Shown: one piece after another, positions 51,418-60,823 of the stretch | Layout of the letters: every line of letters starts with the position of its first letter | How positions within the stretch are numbered: position 1 is the first letter of the stretch | NCBI GenBank assembly: GCA_963835825.1 | Contig: CAWIGZ010000001.1 | Span: 1,550,001 to 1,614,000, forward strand | Direction: 5' to 3' | Length of the DNA: 64,000 bases | Source of the DNA: JADGRB01 sp963835825 | Lineage (GTDB): Bacteria > Myxococcota_A > Polyangia > Fen-1088 | Made by a program: the position numbers and the translations under genes | The notes under the pieces: model-generated | Seen by the model: only the letters and a program-made list of their open reading frames with translations | Told to the model about the DNA's origin: nothing | Database searches by the model: none

Positions 51418-52142
51418 TCCGCCTCTACGTCAACGTCGATCACGTCGCGACGCTGCGCCAGCAGCGCGGGACGCGGTACCCCGATCCGGTCGCCGCGGCG
51501 ACGCTGTGCGAGCTGGCCGGTGCCGACGGCATCACCGTGCACCTGCGCGAGGACCGCCGCCACATCCAGGACCGGGACGTGCGGGTGCTCAAGGAGACGG
51601 TGCGCGGCGTCCTCAATCTGGAGATGGCGGCCACCGACGAGATGCTGCGGATCGCGCGCGAGGTGAAGCCCGACTTCTGCACGCTGGTCCCCGAGAAGCG
51701 CGAGGAGCGGACGACCGAGGGCGGCCTCTCGGTCGGTCCCGGCGGTCAGGTGGAGAGGGTCGCGCGGGGGCTGGCGGAGGCGGGGATCGGCGTCAGCCTG
51801 TTCATCGATCCCGACCCACGCGTCGTCGAGGCGTCGGCGCGGCTGGGCGTCGGCACCGTCGAGCTGCACACCGGCGACTACTGCCTGGCGCCGGCGCGCG
51901 GCGCGGAGATGGCCAGGCAGCTGCAGCGGCTGGAGCTGGCGGCGCGGGCGGCGGGTGACGCCGGGTTGCGGCTGGGCGCGGGGCACGGGCTCGACTACGC
52001 GAACCTGGCGCCGGTGGTGGCGCTGCCGGGGCTCGAGGAGCTGAACATCGGCCACGGCCTCGTTGCGCGGGCGGTGCTGATGGGGATGCGGGCCGCCGTC
52101 GAGGAGCTGCGCGCCGTGATCGCCGGCGGCGCCGGAGCGTAG
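51414..52142 (+). CDS. pdxJ: Pyridoxine 5'-phosphate synthase
   Basis: Last step of the DXP-dependent vitamin B6 pathway. 242 residues, intact frame. YVNVDHVATLRQQRGTRYPD opens the barrel; the active-site motifs GITVHLREDRRHIQDRD, LVPEKREERTTEGG and LNIGHGLVARAVLMGM are all present. It overlaps glmM by ATGA and is followed by nnr after one base, so the operon continues. acpS, often next to pdxJ, is missing here. Confidence 0.96.
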   Translation: MIRLYVNVDHVATLRQQRGTRYPDPVAAATLCELAGADGITVHLREDRRHIQDRDVRVLKETVRGVLNLEMAATDEMLRIAREVKPDFCTLVPEKREERTTEGGLSVGPGGQVERVARGLAEAGIGVSLFIDPDPRVVEASARLGVGTVELHTGDYCLAPARGAEMARQLQRLELAARAAGDAGLRLGAGHGLDYANLAPVVALPGLEELNIGHGLVARAVLMGMRAAVEELRAVIAGGAGA

Positions 52143-52143
52143 C

Positions 52144-53707
52144 GTGGATTTTCCGCTGGTCCTCACGGCGGCGGAGATGCGGGCGGCCGACGCCGCGGTG
52201 GCGGGCGTGCTCGGCGTACCGACGTTGCGGCTCATGGAGACGGCGGGCCGGGGTGTCGCCGCCGTCGTCCGGCGCGAGCTTGGCGGCAGCGCGGACCGGG
52301 TGACGATCGTCTGCGGCGGCGGCTCGAACGGCGGCGATGGATTCGTCGCCGCCCGCCAGCTGGCGCTGGCCGGCCTCACCGTGCGCGTGCTGCTGGCGGC
52401 CCCGAAAGAGAAGATCAAGGGCGACGCCGCGGCGGCGCTGGCGGCGCTCGAGCAGGTGGGCAGCGTGTCGATCGAGGACGGCAGCGCCTGGACCGACGAC
52501 GCGATCTGGCGGGCGCGCCTCGACGGCGCGGCTGCGATCGTCGACGCCATCTTCGGCACCGGCTTTCGGGGTGCCGTGCGCGACGTTCCGGCGGCGGCGC
52601 TGGCCGCGATGAACGCCGCCGGCGGACGCAAGATCGCCGTCGATCTCCCGTCGGGGCTCGACGCCGACAGCGGTCGGGCGGCGGGCGTCGTCTTTCGGGC
52701 CGACGTCACCGCCACCATGGGCGCCCGCAAGCTCGGCCTCGTCGTCGACGCCGCGGCGCCGGTGGGGCGGATCGAGATCGTCGATCTCGGCGTGCCGGTC
52801 GACGCCCGGATTGCCCCCGCGGCGCGCTGCCGTCTGCTCGAGGCGTCCGGTATCGCCGCCCGGGTCCCGCGCCGGAGCGCCGACGCCCACAAGGGGAGCT
52901 CGGGGCACCTGCTGGTCGTGGCGGGCTCGGCGGGCAAGACCGGCGCCGCGTTCCTGGCGGGGACGGCGGCCCTCCGCAGCGGCGCCGGGCTGGTCACGAT
53001 CGCCTCCACCGCCGCTGGTCAGAGCGCGCTCGATGCCAAGGCGATCGAGCTCATGACCGCGCGTTACAGCGACGGGGAGGAGGTCGTCGCCTGCGGCCGC
53101 GCTCGCGGCGCTGCAGCCCCTCGCGGAGCGCGCCCAGGCGATGGCCATCGGTCCGGGCATCCCGACCGGCGGCGGGATGCGGGCCGTCGTGCATGACCTG
53201 GCTGCGCGGCTGCCGCTGCCGATGGTGATCGATGCCGACGCGCTCAACGCCCTCGGCACGGAGGCGCCCAAGATCCTGAGCGGCGCACCTGCCCCGCGCG
53301 TCTTGACGCCGCACCCGGGGGAGATGGGGCGCCTGCTCGGGCTCTCCATCGCGGAGGTGCAATCCGATCGGCTCGTCCACGCGCGCGCGCTGGCGGCCGC
53401 CACCGGGGCGATCGTCGTCCTCAAGGGGGCGCGCACGATCATCGCCGCGCCCGACGGAGAGGCGTTCATCAGCCCGATCGCTTGCAGCGCTCTGGCCACC
53501 GCGGGAAGCGGCGACGTTCTCACCGGCCTCACCGGCGCGCTGCTGGCCCGGCGGGTCGATGCGCTGACGGCGGCCCAGGTGGCCGTCTACGTGCACGGTG
53601 CCGCGGGCGAGACGCTGGCCCCGGAGCTCGGCGACGGCGTGATGGCCGGCGATCTGCCGCGGGCGATCGCCGGCGTCATGGCCCGCTTGGCGCGGCTCGT
53701 AGGCTGA
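52144..53707 (+). CDS. nnr: Bifunctional NAD(P)HX epimerase/dehydratase (one frame break)
   Basis: Repairs hydrated NAD(P)H. GTG start; 520 residues after correction. The N-terminal epimerase half (NnrE/YjeF_N) has IVCGGGSNGGDGFVAARQL and VDAIFGTGF. The C-terminal ribokinase-like dehydratase (NnrD) has KGSSGHLLVVAGSAGKTGAA, LTPHPGEMGRLLG and the catalytic region ATAGSGDVLTGLTGAL. One extra base near 53097 lies between the two dehydratase motifs. 1564 minus one is 521 codons. Its 3' end overlaps the convergent HEAT gene by 32 bases. Confidence 0.93.
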
Positions 53708-55895
53708 GCCCGTCGGCGTGCCACGCGCCGGACGTGGCGCCGGAAAATCCAGCGACCCGCGCGACGCCGGTCTCGTCAGTCAGCACGGCGACGCTGACCC
53801 CGCCGCCCTCCAGCGTGACCCAGCGGCTGGCGAGCGGGGTCCCGTCGGGCGCGCGCAGCCGGAGCGTTCTGGTTCCGAAGTCTCGCGCCACGCCGCTCAC
53901 CAGCGCGGCCCGCGCGTTGGTCGCCAGCGGTCCCTCGGGGCCGCGTGCGGCAACCACCAGCGCCGGGCGCACTTCTGCAAGCCCGCGCGCGCTCCAGGCC
54001 GCGGCGGCCCGAACCTCCGGCGGTTCGGCCGCGGACGCAATCAGCGATGCCAGCCAGCCTCCGCCATGCCGCGTGCGGGCGATCGCGGCGCACAGCCGCG
54101 CCCGGACCGCCGGAGCGGCGTCGGCGAAGGCGCCCGCGAGCGCGGCCTCTTCACCGTCGGAGAGTCGGGCGGTGGAGAGGAGATTGGCCGCGGCGCAGGC
54201 GTCCGCTCCGCCGGTGGCCAGGAGCGCCAGCGCCCGGGCGATGACGGCGTGGTCGGCGAGCGGTTCGGCGGCGTGCGCCACGGCGAGCCCGCGTGCCAGC
54301 GGCCATTGCAGGGGAGGTTCGGCCGTCAGGAAGGCCGCTTCGAGGCGTGCGCCGTCGGCGGCGGTCACGTTGGCCTCCAGCGCGTCGCCGATCGCCTCCA
54401 GCTCGGCTCGGTCGCGCGGCGCCCGTGTGGCGCTCGTCTTCTGGGCGAGGGCTGCCAAGATCCGGGGCAGCGGCGCGCCGCCGGTGAGGGCCAGGGCGCG
54501 AGCGGCCGCGGCGCGCACCGCCGAGTCGTCGTCCCCCAGCCGTTCGGCCAGCGTGGAGGCCACTTCGCGCGCGGCGAGCTCGCCGGCCAGGCGGGCGGCG
54601 CCGGCGCGGATCCGGGGATCGCGATCGGCGAGGCCGCCCTCGAGGACGGCGGCGCTCCGGGGATCGGCCAGCACCTCCAGCGCGGCGAAGGCTTGCAGGC
54701 GCACGTCGGCCTCGGGCGCCTCGGCGGCGCGCGCGAGCGCCGCAACCGCCGCCGGGTCCTTCAGACGTGCGAGCGCCGCGAGCGCCACCCGCACGACGAC
54801 GGCGTTGCTTTCGGGTGCGGCGATTGCTCTCGTCAGGGCTTCGGTGGCCCGGCGATCGCCGAGCTCTCCGAGCAGCGCGGCGGCCAGCGCGGCGCTCGAC
54901 GGCGTCCCGCGGGCCACCTCGCGCGCCAGCGCCTCGACCGCCGCCCGGCCCGCGTGAAGCAGCCCCTGCTTGGCCTCCTCGGAAACCGGCGGAACGCGGA
55001 GCGCCGCCACCAGCGCGGCGACCGCGGCCGGTGTCGCGATCTGGCCGAGCGCCAGAGCGGCGTGGCGGGCCAGCTCGTCGGCCGGTCGGTGCCGGGAAAG
55101 CCCGACCAACGTCGTCAGCGCCGCCCCGACGCCCATCTCCGGCGAGCCGAGCGCGTCGACCGCCGCCGCGCGGAGCTCGATCGTTTGCTCCGCGGTGAGC
55201 CGGACCAGCGCCGGGATGGCGCGCGGATCGCGCAGAGCGCCCAGCGTCCGGACCGCCGCCAACCGGACCAGCCGATCCGCGTCGTCCAGACGCTCGAGCA
55301 GGGGCAACGTCGCCAGCCTGACCGCCGCGGGATCGTCTGCGTGCTGCTGGGCCAGGGCGTCGACCACCAGCGCCGCCGCCAGGCGGACCTCGCGGCTGTC
55401 GTCGTCGAGGGTGCGCAGCACGACGGGGAGGGAGGGGAGGGGGTCGTGGCGCGCCAGCGCCGCCAGCGCGCGGAGCCGAACCGGAGCGTCCCGGTCGCGG
55501 ATCGCCTGCTCGATCGCCCGCCGCGCCGGGGGCGTCAGCGTGGCCGCGTGCGACAGCAGGTCGAGGCCCAGCAGGCGATCGGCGGGCGGCCGGTCGGGCG
55601 TGGTCACCCAGGCGACGGCCGCGGCGAGCGCGGTCGGATCCCCGGCGCGCGCCAGCAGGCGCCCGACGTACGCGCGCACCTCCGGCTCGGGATCGGAGAG
55701 CAGCGGTCGGAGGTAGGCGCCGGCCGCCTCGATTCCGTGCCGCTCGATCAGGCGGTCGACCGCCGCCGCCCGCTCCGGCTCGGGGAGCGCGGTGAGCGCG
55801 CGCCCGTCGATCTCCAGCGCGCCGGGCCAGCTGAAGTGCCCGGCGACGAGACCGATGAGGGCGACCAAGAGGGCGCCGGTGTGCGCCGCGATCAT
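53676..55895 (-). CDS. HEAT-repeat protein
   Basis: 739 residues, intact frame. An N-terminal hydrophobic segment (AHTGALLVALIGLVAGHF) may be a signal anchor. About 17 PBS-lyase/HEAT-type units of roughly 31 residues follow (for example VRLAAVRTLGALRDPRAIPA and VRAAAARALALTGGAPLPRI). The C-terminal 80 residues look beta-rich (LRLRAPDGTPLASRWVTLEG), perhaps a carboxypeptidase-regulatory-like domain. A large solenoid scaffold in the periplasm or at the membrane is likely. The partner is unknown. Confidence 0.8.
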   Translation of the reverse strand: MIAAHTGALLVALIGLVAGHFSWPGALEIDGRALTALPEPERAAAVDRLIERHGIEAAGAYLRPLLSDPEPEVRAYVGRLLARAGDPTALAAAVAWVTTPDRPPADRLLGLDLLSHAATLTPPARRAIEQAIRDRDAPVRLRALAALARHDPLPSLPVVLRTLDDDSREVRLAAALVVDALAQQHADDPAAVRLATLPLLERLDDADRLVRLAAVRTLGALRDPRAIPALVRLTAEQTIELRAAAVDALGSPEMGVGAALTTLVGLSRHRPADELARHAALALGQIATPAAVAALVAALRVPPVSEEAKQGLLHAGRAAVEALAREVARGTPSSAALAAALLGELGDRRATEALTRAIAAPESNAVVVRVALAALARLKDPAAVAALARAAEAPEADVRLQAFAALEVLADPRSAAVLEGGLADRDPRIRAGAARLAGELAAREVASTLAERLGDDDSAVRAAAARALALTGGAPLPRILAALAQKTSATRAPRDRAELEAIGDALEANVTAADGARLEAAFLTAEPPLQWPLARGLAVAHAAEPLADHAVIARALALLATGGADACAAANLLSTARLSDGEEAALAGAFADAAPAVRARLCAAIARTRHGGGWLASLIASAAEPPEVRAAAAWSARGLAEVRPALVVAARGPEGPLATNARAALVSGVARDFGTRTLRLRAPDGTPLASRWVTLEGGGVSVAVLTDETGVARVAGFSGATSGAWHADGLSLRAAPSGP

Positions 55896-55944
55896 CCGCG
55901 CAGTATAGCGGCGCAGACCGGCGGGGATCGATTACACTGCCGGC

Positions 55945-56226
55945 ATGACGCGAGAGATCATCGTCAACATCCTGGAAGGCGAAGGGGCGGAAGGAAAAGG
56001 GGGCGCGTTCAAGATCCCCGAGGCGCGCGAGGCGACCTGCTTCATCTCCAACCCCGGCGAGCTCCTGGGGATCGCCCGCGTCGTGAAGATCGAGCTCAAG
56101 GATCAGTACCTGACGCTCTCGACGGCGAAGGACGAGCGGTTCGTGTTCGCGTACGGAGACGTGCTCGGATTCAAGCTGGCCGCCGCCGCCCAGGCCAAGG
56201 ATCGCTCCGCCGGCTTCGGCCGCTAG
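55945..56226 (+). CDS. Small conserved-looking hypothetical protein
   Basis: 93 residues from ATG. It is beta-rich: MTREIIVNILEGEG, KIPEAREATCFISNPGEL, then IARVVKIELKDQYLTLS and FVFAYGDVLGFKLA. There is no signal peptide or transmembrane helix. It is divergent from the HEAT gene by 49 bp. No family recognised. Confidence 0.6.
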   Translation: MTREIIVNILEGEGAEGKGGAFKIPEAREATCFISNPGELLGIARVVKIELKDQYLTLSTAKDERFVFAYGDVLGFKLAAAAQAKDRSAGFGR

Positions 56227-56247
56227 AGACCGGTTCCCTTTGATTGG

Positions 56248-56354
56248 AGGGCGGCTTTGCCGCCCGGAGACTTATTCGCCGAGCAAGATCCGGAATCGGC
56301 TCTCGTCGCGTTCCGATCCGTGGGTGGGCCGGCGGGAGGGCTGGCCCTCCCGCC
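56248..56354 (-). repeat. Two-hairpin intergenic repeat, copy B
   Basis: Opposite orientation to copy A. Hairpin 1 is 56331-56354 (11-bp perfect stem directly after the pseudokinase stop). The core at 56309-56265 reads GCGACGAGAGCCG and CCGGATCTTGCTCGGC on the minus strand, ending ATAAGTCTCCGG. Hairpin 2 is GGGCGGC, AAA, GCCGCCC. Hairpin 1 may also end transcription of the pseudokinase gene. Confidence 0.6.
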
Positions 56355-58173
56355 TCACCGCATCGACATCGACCAGCTGGCGATGGTCTTGCTGCCGTTG
56401 AACTTGGGGAAGGTCGGCATGCGCGAGAGCACGCAACTGGCGAAGCCCCCCTTTTGACCGTTCACCTTCACCGCGGAGACCCTGCCGTTGCCGCGCACGA
56501 CGAAGTCGAGGCTCATCTGGGAGAGCCCCGGGTTGTGCTTGCGCTCGCTCATCAGGCAAGGGACCAGGGCGCGGTAGTGGTGCATCATCGTCTCTTCGAT
56601 CACGCCGTCGTCCAGTGTCTCGTCGCCCGCGCTGGCGTACTTCGAGGCGTCGCCGAAGTTCGAGTCGTTGCTGAACTCGCCTTCCTCGGCCCTGGAGCCG
56701 GCGTGATGGCCGCCGCTGCCGCGCTTGGCGACGTGCGCGCCCTGGAAGCTGAGCTTGACGTCCTTGAGGAACGCGTCGATCTCGGCGTCCTCGCTGCGTG
56801 AGGCGAGCTTGGTCCCCTGGTCGGCCTTGCGGGTCAGGACGAAGAATCCCACCAGGCCCACCGCCGCCGCCAGGAAGACGATCGTGAAGAGGACGGTGAC
56901 GGTCTTCTTCTTCTTGTCGACGCTCTCTTGCCGCTGCTCGGCCGCGGCGCGCCGGTTCTGCTCGCGGTGCCGCTCGGAGGTCTTCGTGAACTCGCTCAGC
57001 GCCGGGAAGTCCTTCACCTTCTTGCGGGCGCCGGTGTCGCTGTCGACGATCATGTGCTCGCCGATGATCTCGCCGCGCTGAATCTGCGCCCGAACTTGCG
57101 TCAGCGAAAATGGCCCGAAGTCGAGGCGGTCCTTCTGGATGAGCCAGCGTTCCTGGGCCTCGTCGATCGCCGCGCCCGCCGCCTCGGCGACGTTGAACGA
57201 ACGGCCGAGCGAGCTGCGCGGCGGCGGCGCGGAAGGAGGTTCCACCTGGGCCGGCTGCATGGCGGCCTGCCGGGGCGCCGGGGCAGGCGGACTGGCAGCG
57301 GCGGGCCGGGGCCTGGGCGACGGCCGGCCCCAGGTTGGGCGTCCCACCGGCCAGGGCCGCGGCCAGCGCGTCGCGCAGGTCCATCGGCGAGGCGAACCGG
57401 GCGGCGGGATCACGCGCGAAGGCCCTGGCCAGGATGGCATCGGCCACCGGCGGGACGTCGGCCGCCGCCTGAGTCACCGGCTTGAACGGCGAAGACGGCA
57501 GCTGTCCGGTCACCACCTCGTAAAGCAGGACGCCGAGCGAATAGACGTCCGAGGCCGAGCTGGGTGGTGCGCCGGCCAGCACCTCGGGGGCGACGTAGAT
57601 GGTGTCTGGGGCGCCCTCGGGGGCACCGCGGCGCGCCAGGGCCGGCACGGTCCGCCCGAGACCCAGCTCGCCGACCTTGACCCGCCCCGCCTTGTTCACC
57701 CAGATGGCCGTCGGGGTGAGCCCGCCGTGGGGCATGAAGCCGGCAGCCCGCTCGAGGCCATTGGCCACGTGGGTGATGAGGTTGCAGGCCCCCTTGAACG
57801 AGACGTTGCGCCCCTCGCTCTTCTTGTTGTCGATGAACTCCCGCAGCGTCTGTCCGTCGAGCAGCTCGGTGGCGATGAAGAACGAGTCGGCCTCGCGTCC
57901 GGCGCTCAGGACCTCGATGAGGTTCTTGTGGACGAGGGCGCTGGCGTTCTCCACGTCGGTGACCAGCTGCGCCGCCGACGGTCCGAGCGCCCGCATCGAG
58001 ATGATGCGCACGGCTGCCGGCCCCCGCCGGTTGGCGTCGGTGGCGCGGTAGGTCTGACTGACCGCGTCCTGAGTCAGCAGTCCGTCGAGGCGGAAACGCC
58101 CCCCGACGACGGCACCGGGTTGAAATTGGCCTTGGGGGGCCGAGACGGCAAGCGAATCACGTCCGGGGGCCAT
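56355..58173 (-). CDS. Pseudokinase with GYF-like, transmembrane and AgmX/PglI-type domains (one frame break)
   Basis: 605 residues after correction (1819 minus one is 606 codons). The kinase-like domain (about 20-290) has VGGRFRLDGLLTQDAVSQTY instead of a good glycine loop, MPHGGLTPTAIWVN where HRDxxxxN should be, and VGELGLGR where DFG should be. Catalytic Asp and magnesium Asp are both missing, so it is a predicted pseudokinase. A Pro/Ala linker holds the break (57303-57330). Then come a GYF_2/DUF4339-like unit (WLIQKDRLDFGPFSLTQVRA), a Lys-rich juxtamembrane stretch, one helix (VLFTIVFLAAAVGLVGFFVL) and a C-terminal AgmX/PglI-like domain with two cysteines (VPCLMSERKHNPGLSQMSLD). Confidence 0.8.
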
Positions 58174-58235
58174 GGGTAATCGCCGACTCTAACAAAAGTC
58201 CGGGACAAACCGAAGGCGCCGCGTGGGGAGGCTCA

Positions 58236-58715
58236 CTATTTGCTCTCCACCACTTGCGGCAGCTTCTTGGCCTGGGCGATCCAGTCGGCGATCTGCGGCT
58301 CTGTGGGGAGCTTCTCCGAGATCTTGGTCGCCTTGTTGGCGGCTTCCATCGCGGCGGTCAGGGCCGCCGGGTCCTTGGTCGCCAGATCGGCCGTGCTCTT
58401 CACACCGGCCGCCTCGAACAGCAGCACCATCTCGGGGCCGACGCCCTTGATTCGCAGCAGGTCGCAGCGGCGGACCAGCGTGAGCAGCTCGGGGCCCGGC
58501 ATTCCGGTGGCCTTGGCGAGCGCCTTGCGCTCCTTGCTGGTGGCTCCCTTGGTGAGGAGCTCCTCGGTGGTCTCGACCTTGCCCTTGTGGAGCTTCTGAA
58601 CCTGCGCGGGCGTGATCAGGCGCGGGACGTCCGCGACCGCATAGTGGCTGGCGCGCGCCGCACCGGCCCAAACCATGAGCCCAAGCGACAACAGCCAAGG
58701 GAGCGTCTTTCGCAT
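58236..58715 (-). CDS. DUF4332 (helix-hairpin-helix) protein with signal peptide
   Basis: 159 residues. Signal peptide MRKTLPWLLSLGLMVWAGAARA, then the DUF4332 domain with two helix-hairpin-helix-like halves (LLTKGATSKERKALAKATG; LLRIKGVGPEMVLLFEAAGV). HhH domains usually bind DNA, so export of this one is unexpected. The signal peptide is strong (hydrophobic core, ARA before the cut). The function is unknown. It follows the PilZ gene by 12 bp. Confidence 0.75.
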   Translation of the reverse strand: MRKTLPWLLSLGLMVWAGAARASHYAVADVPRLITPAQVQKLHKGKVETTEELLTKGATSKERKALAKATGMPGPELLTLVRRCDLLRIKGVGPEMVLLFEAAGVKSTADLATKDPAALTAAMEAANKATKISEKLPTEPQIADWIAQAKKLPQVVESK

Positions 58716-58727
58716 GTTCAGCCTCCG

Positions 58728-59348
58728 TCAGAGCGTCTTGAATCGACGAACCAGCTCGCGCAACCGGCGCGAGCCGCCGCCTTCCCGGTAGATGAATCGC
58801 ACGCCGGTCTGATTGGCGCCTGCATGGTAGACGACGCGGCCAGAAAGGTCGAATGACGCTTCACTGCCGGGCGGGGTGATATCCAGGACCACGTCGGTGC
58901 CGATGGGCGGCTGGACCGGCCCCGACACCAGGCCCCCGCTGACGCTGATCTCGCGCAGCTCGGCGTCGACCGAATCGAGCCCGGCGGCCACCCGGATGCG
59001 GCACGGGATGCCGATGGGGATCCGGGTGTGCTTGCGGCGACGGGTCGCCGGCCGCTCGCCCCGGAGCGTCTCGATCATGAAGTCGCGCTTGGCGCTCTCG
59101 TCCGGTTGGAAGGCCACGGTGGCGCCGGCCCGGATGCGCATCCGCGGCAAGGCAGGACGCCACGCGGTGACGGTGCCGCGGATCAGGACCTTGTTGGGCA
59201 GCCCGTCGCAGGCCATCTCGACCACCACCGGCGTGCCGGGCGCCAGCTCGGTGGTCGTGGGGCAGAACACGCCCCCGGTCGGCAGCTCAAGCCGGTAGTG
59301 CTCTTCGAACTCTTCGAGGTTCCGACAACGGACACGCAGAATGTTCAC
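58728..59348 (-). CDS. PilZ-domain protein
   Basis: About 206 residues from GTG at 59348, chosen for the GGAGAG site eight bases upstream; an in-frame start at 59414 is less likely. The N-terminal PilZ-like half (NILRVRCRNLEEFEEHY; GGVFCPTTTELAPGTPV) is of the type used for atypical PilZ. The C-terminal PilZ has RRRKHTRIPIGIPCRI (RxxxR c-di-GMP switch) and ELREISVSGGLVSGP (D/NxSxxG variant). It probably senses cyclic di-GMP. A cytoplasmic effector for motility or envelope processes. Confidence 0.8.
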   Translation of the reverse strand: MNILRVRCRNLEEFEEHYRLELPTGGVFCPTTTELAPGTPVVVEMACDGLPNKVLIRGTVTAWRPALPRMRIRAGATVAFQPDESAKRDFMIETLRGERPATRRRKHTRIPIGIPCRIRVAAGLDSVDAELREISVSGGLVSGPVQPPIGTDVVLDITPPGSEASFDLSGRVVYHAGANQTGVRFIYREGGGSRRLRELVRRFKTL

Positions 59349-59413
59349 GAGGGGGGCTCTCCAGGAGGACCAAAATAGCCGAGGCGCTTCGGATGTACTA
59401 GGGTTTGCCCCCA

Positions 59414-60280
59414 ATGCCTATCCGCGTCCACATTGGTGGCTCAGTCTGCCCGCCCGAAGAAGCGAAGGTATCGGTTTTCGACAGAGGGTTTCTCTACGGA
59501 GACAGCGTCTACGAGACCATCGGGACAGCGTATGGTCGCCTCTTCGCCGCCCGCGACCACCTTCATCGCCTGGAGCGCTCGGCGGAGCGGATCGGCCTGC
59601 GGGCTCCGCCCCGCTCCGCCATCGAGCGGGCCATCGCCGAGACGATGGAGGCGGCGGGCTTTCCCGAGTCGCGCGTGCGGGTGATCCTGACCCGCGGCTC
59701 CGGCAAGCTGGATCTCGATCCGGCGTCGGTCGACGACACGCAGCTCATCGTCATCGTCTTCCCGCTCGGCGCCCCGACCCCCGAGATGTACGAAAAGGGG
59801 GTGGCGGTGGCCATCGTCTCGATCACGCGCAACAGTCCGATGGCCATCGATCCGGCGGTCAAATCGGGCAACTATCTGAACAACGTGCTGGCGCTCGGAG
59901 AGGCCCGCCGGCGCAACAAGGCCTACGAGGCGATCCTCTGCGGCGGCGACGGCAGCATCGCCGAGGGGTCGACCAGCAACATCTTCATGGTCAGCAGGGG
60001 CGAGGTGCGCACGCCGCCTCCCGAGGCCGGAATCCTGGACGGGATCACCCGCGCCAAGGTCATGGAGCTCTGCCGCGCCAACGCCATCCCGCTCGTCGAG
60101 CGGCGCATTTCGCCGGACGAGCTGCGCGGCGCCGACGAGGCCTTCATCACCAGCGCCACCCGCGGCGTCCTGCCGGTCACCACCATCGACGAAAAGCCGG
60201 TGGCGGCAGGGACGCCGGGACCGGTCACGCGCAAGCTGATCGGCCTTTACGACGCGCTCGCTCGTCGCGGCGTAGAATAG
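59414..60280 (+). CDS. Fold-type IV PLP aminotransferase/lyase (BCAT, ADC lyase or D-amino-acid transaminase)
   Basis: 288 residues from ATG 59414. Conserved points: VSVFDRGFLYGDSVYETIG near the N-terminus, PLP lysine in DPAVKSGNYLNNVLA, EGSTSNIFMVSRGEVRTPP and the phosphate-binding ITSATRGVLPVT. These are shared by IlvE, PabC and Dat, and specificity cannot be settled by eye. folP elsewhere in the window makes PabC (p-aminobenzoate synthesis) conceivable. The frame is intact. It is divergent from the PilZ gene. Confidence 0.85.
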   Translation: MPIRVHIGGSVCPPEEAKVSVFDRGFLYGDSVYETIGTAYGRLFAARDHLHRLERSAERIGLRAPPRSAIERAIAETMEAAGFPESRVRVILTRGSGKLDLDPASVDDTQLIVIVFPLGAPTPEMYEKGVAVAIVSITRNSPMAIDPAVKSGNYLNNVLALGEARRRNKAYEAILCGGDGSIAEGSTSNIFMVSRGEVRTPPPEAGILDGITRAKVMELCRANAIPLVERRISPDELRGADEAFITSATRGVLPVTTIDEKPVAAGTPGPVTRKLIGLYDALARRGVE

Positions 60281-60297
60281 AAGGCGAGGGTGATCCA

Positions 60298-60522
60298 GTG
60301 AACGGCGCGGCCACGCTGCTTCCGAAGTTCTTCGTCATCTGCAGCGTCATCTTGATCCTGACCGGCGTGGCGCAGTACCTGGTGCGGCCACGCCGTCCGA
60401 AGGAGTCGCTGCCCGAGAAGATGGTCAACCGGGCCACCATCACCGCGCTCTTGTCGATCGCGGTCGGCGTCGCCGGCCTGCTGATCGGGCTGGGCGTGGT
60501 GGCGATGCCGCACTTCCGTTGA
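60298..60522 (+). CDS. Small two-helix membrane protein
   Basis: 74 residues from GTG 60298 with GAGG about eight bases upstream, 17 bp after the aminotransferase gene. Two helices (FFVICSVILILTGVAQYLV; ALLSIAVGVAGLLIGLGVV) are joined by a basic loop (RPRRPKESLPEKMVNR). Unknown function. Confidence 0.6.
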   Translation: MNGAATLLPKFFVICSVILILTGVAQYLVRPRRPKESLPEKMVNRATITALLSIAVGVAGLLIGLGVVAMPHFR

Positions 60523-60823
60523 CGGCCTCAGACCCGCTACCGCCGTTACCCCGTTAGGATTGAACTGAGCTCGAGCGAACGAGAACCGCGGCACGCGCGC
60601 GGCAAGAACGTCGCGTCTCGACCGGGCGCTGCTCGCCGCTTACGAGCTTTTTGCGGGGCGTAGCCTGCAATGACATCCAGGCAGGCTACGCCCCGCAAAA
60701 AGCCCACGTGCGGAAACGGAGGTAGATCAAGGCGCGCGGTTCGCGCCGCACGTAACGGAGGTCGCCTCTCGACCAGGACGGGATGCGCGGGGCCTAGCGG
60801 AGGGCCAGCGGGCGCGGAAGCGG
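60523..60823. other. Intergenic region between convergent genes
   Basis: 301 bases without a credible gene. It contains the long 23-bp hairpin at 60646-60703. The rest shows no motif I recognise. Confidence 0.6.
60646..60703. terminator. Long bidirectional hairpin
   Basis: A perfect 23-bp inverted repeat (60646-60668 with 60681-60703) with a 12-base loop. The outer end of the stem is GCTTTTTGCGGGG on one side and CCCCGCAAAAAGC on the other, so either strand has a T-run at the stem base. It lies between convergent genes, so it could stop transcription from both sides. Confidence 0.75.

Noticed and set aside
56267..56354. Extension of the pseudokinase frame beyond 56355
   Set aside because: That reading continues the wrong frame into the repeat element; the corrected frame ends cleanly at TGA with the AgmX/PglI-like tail.
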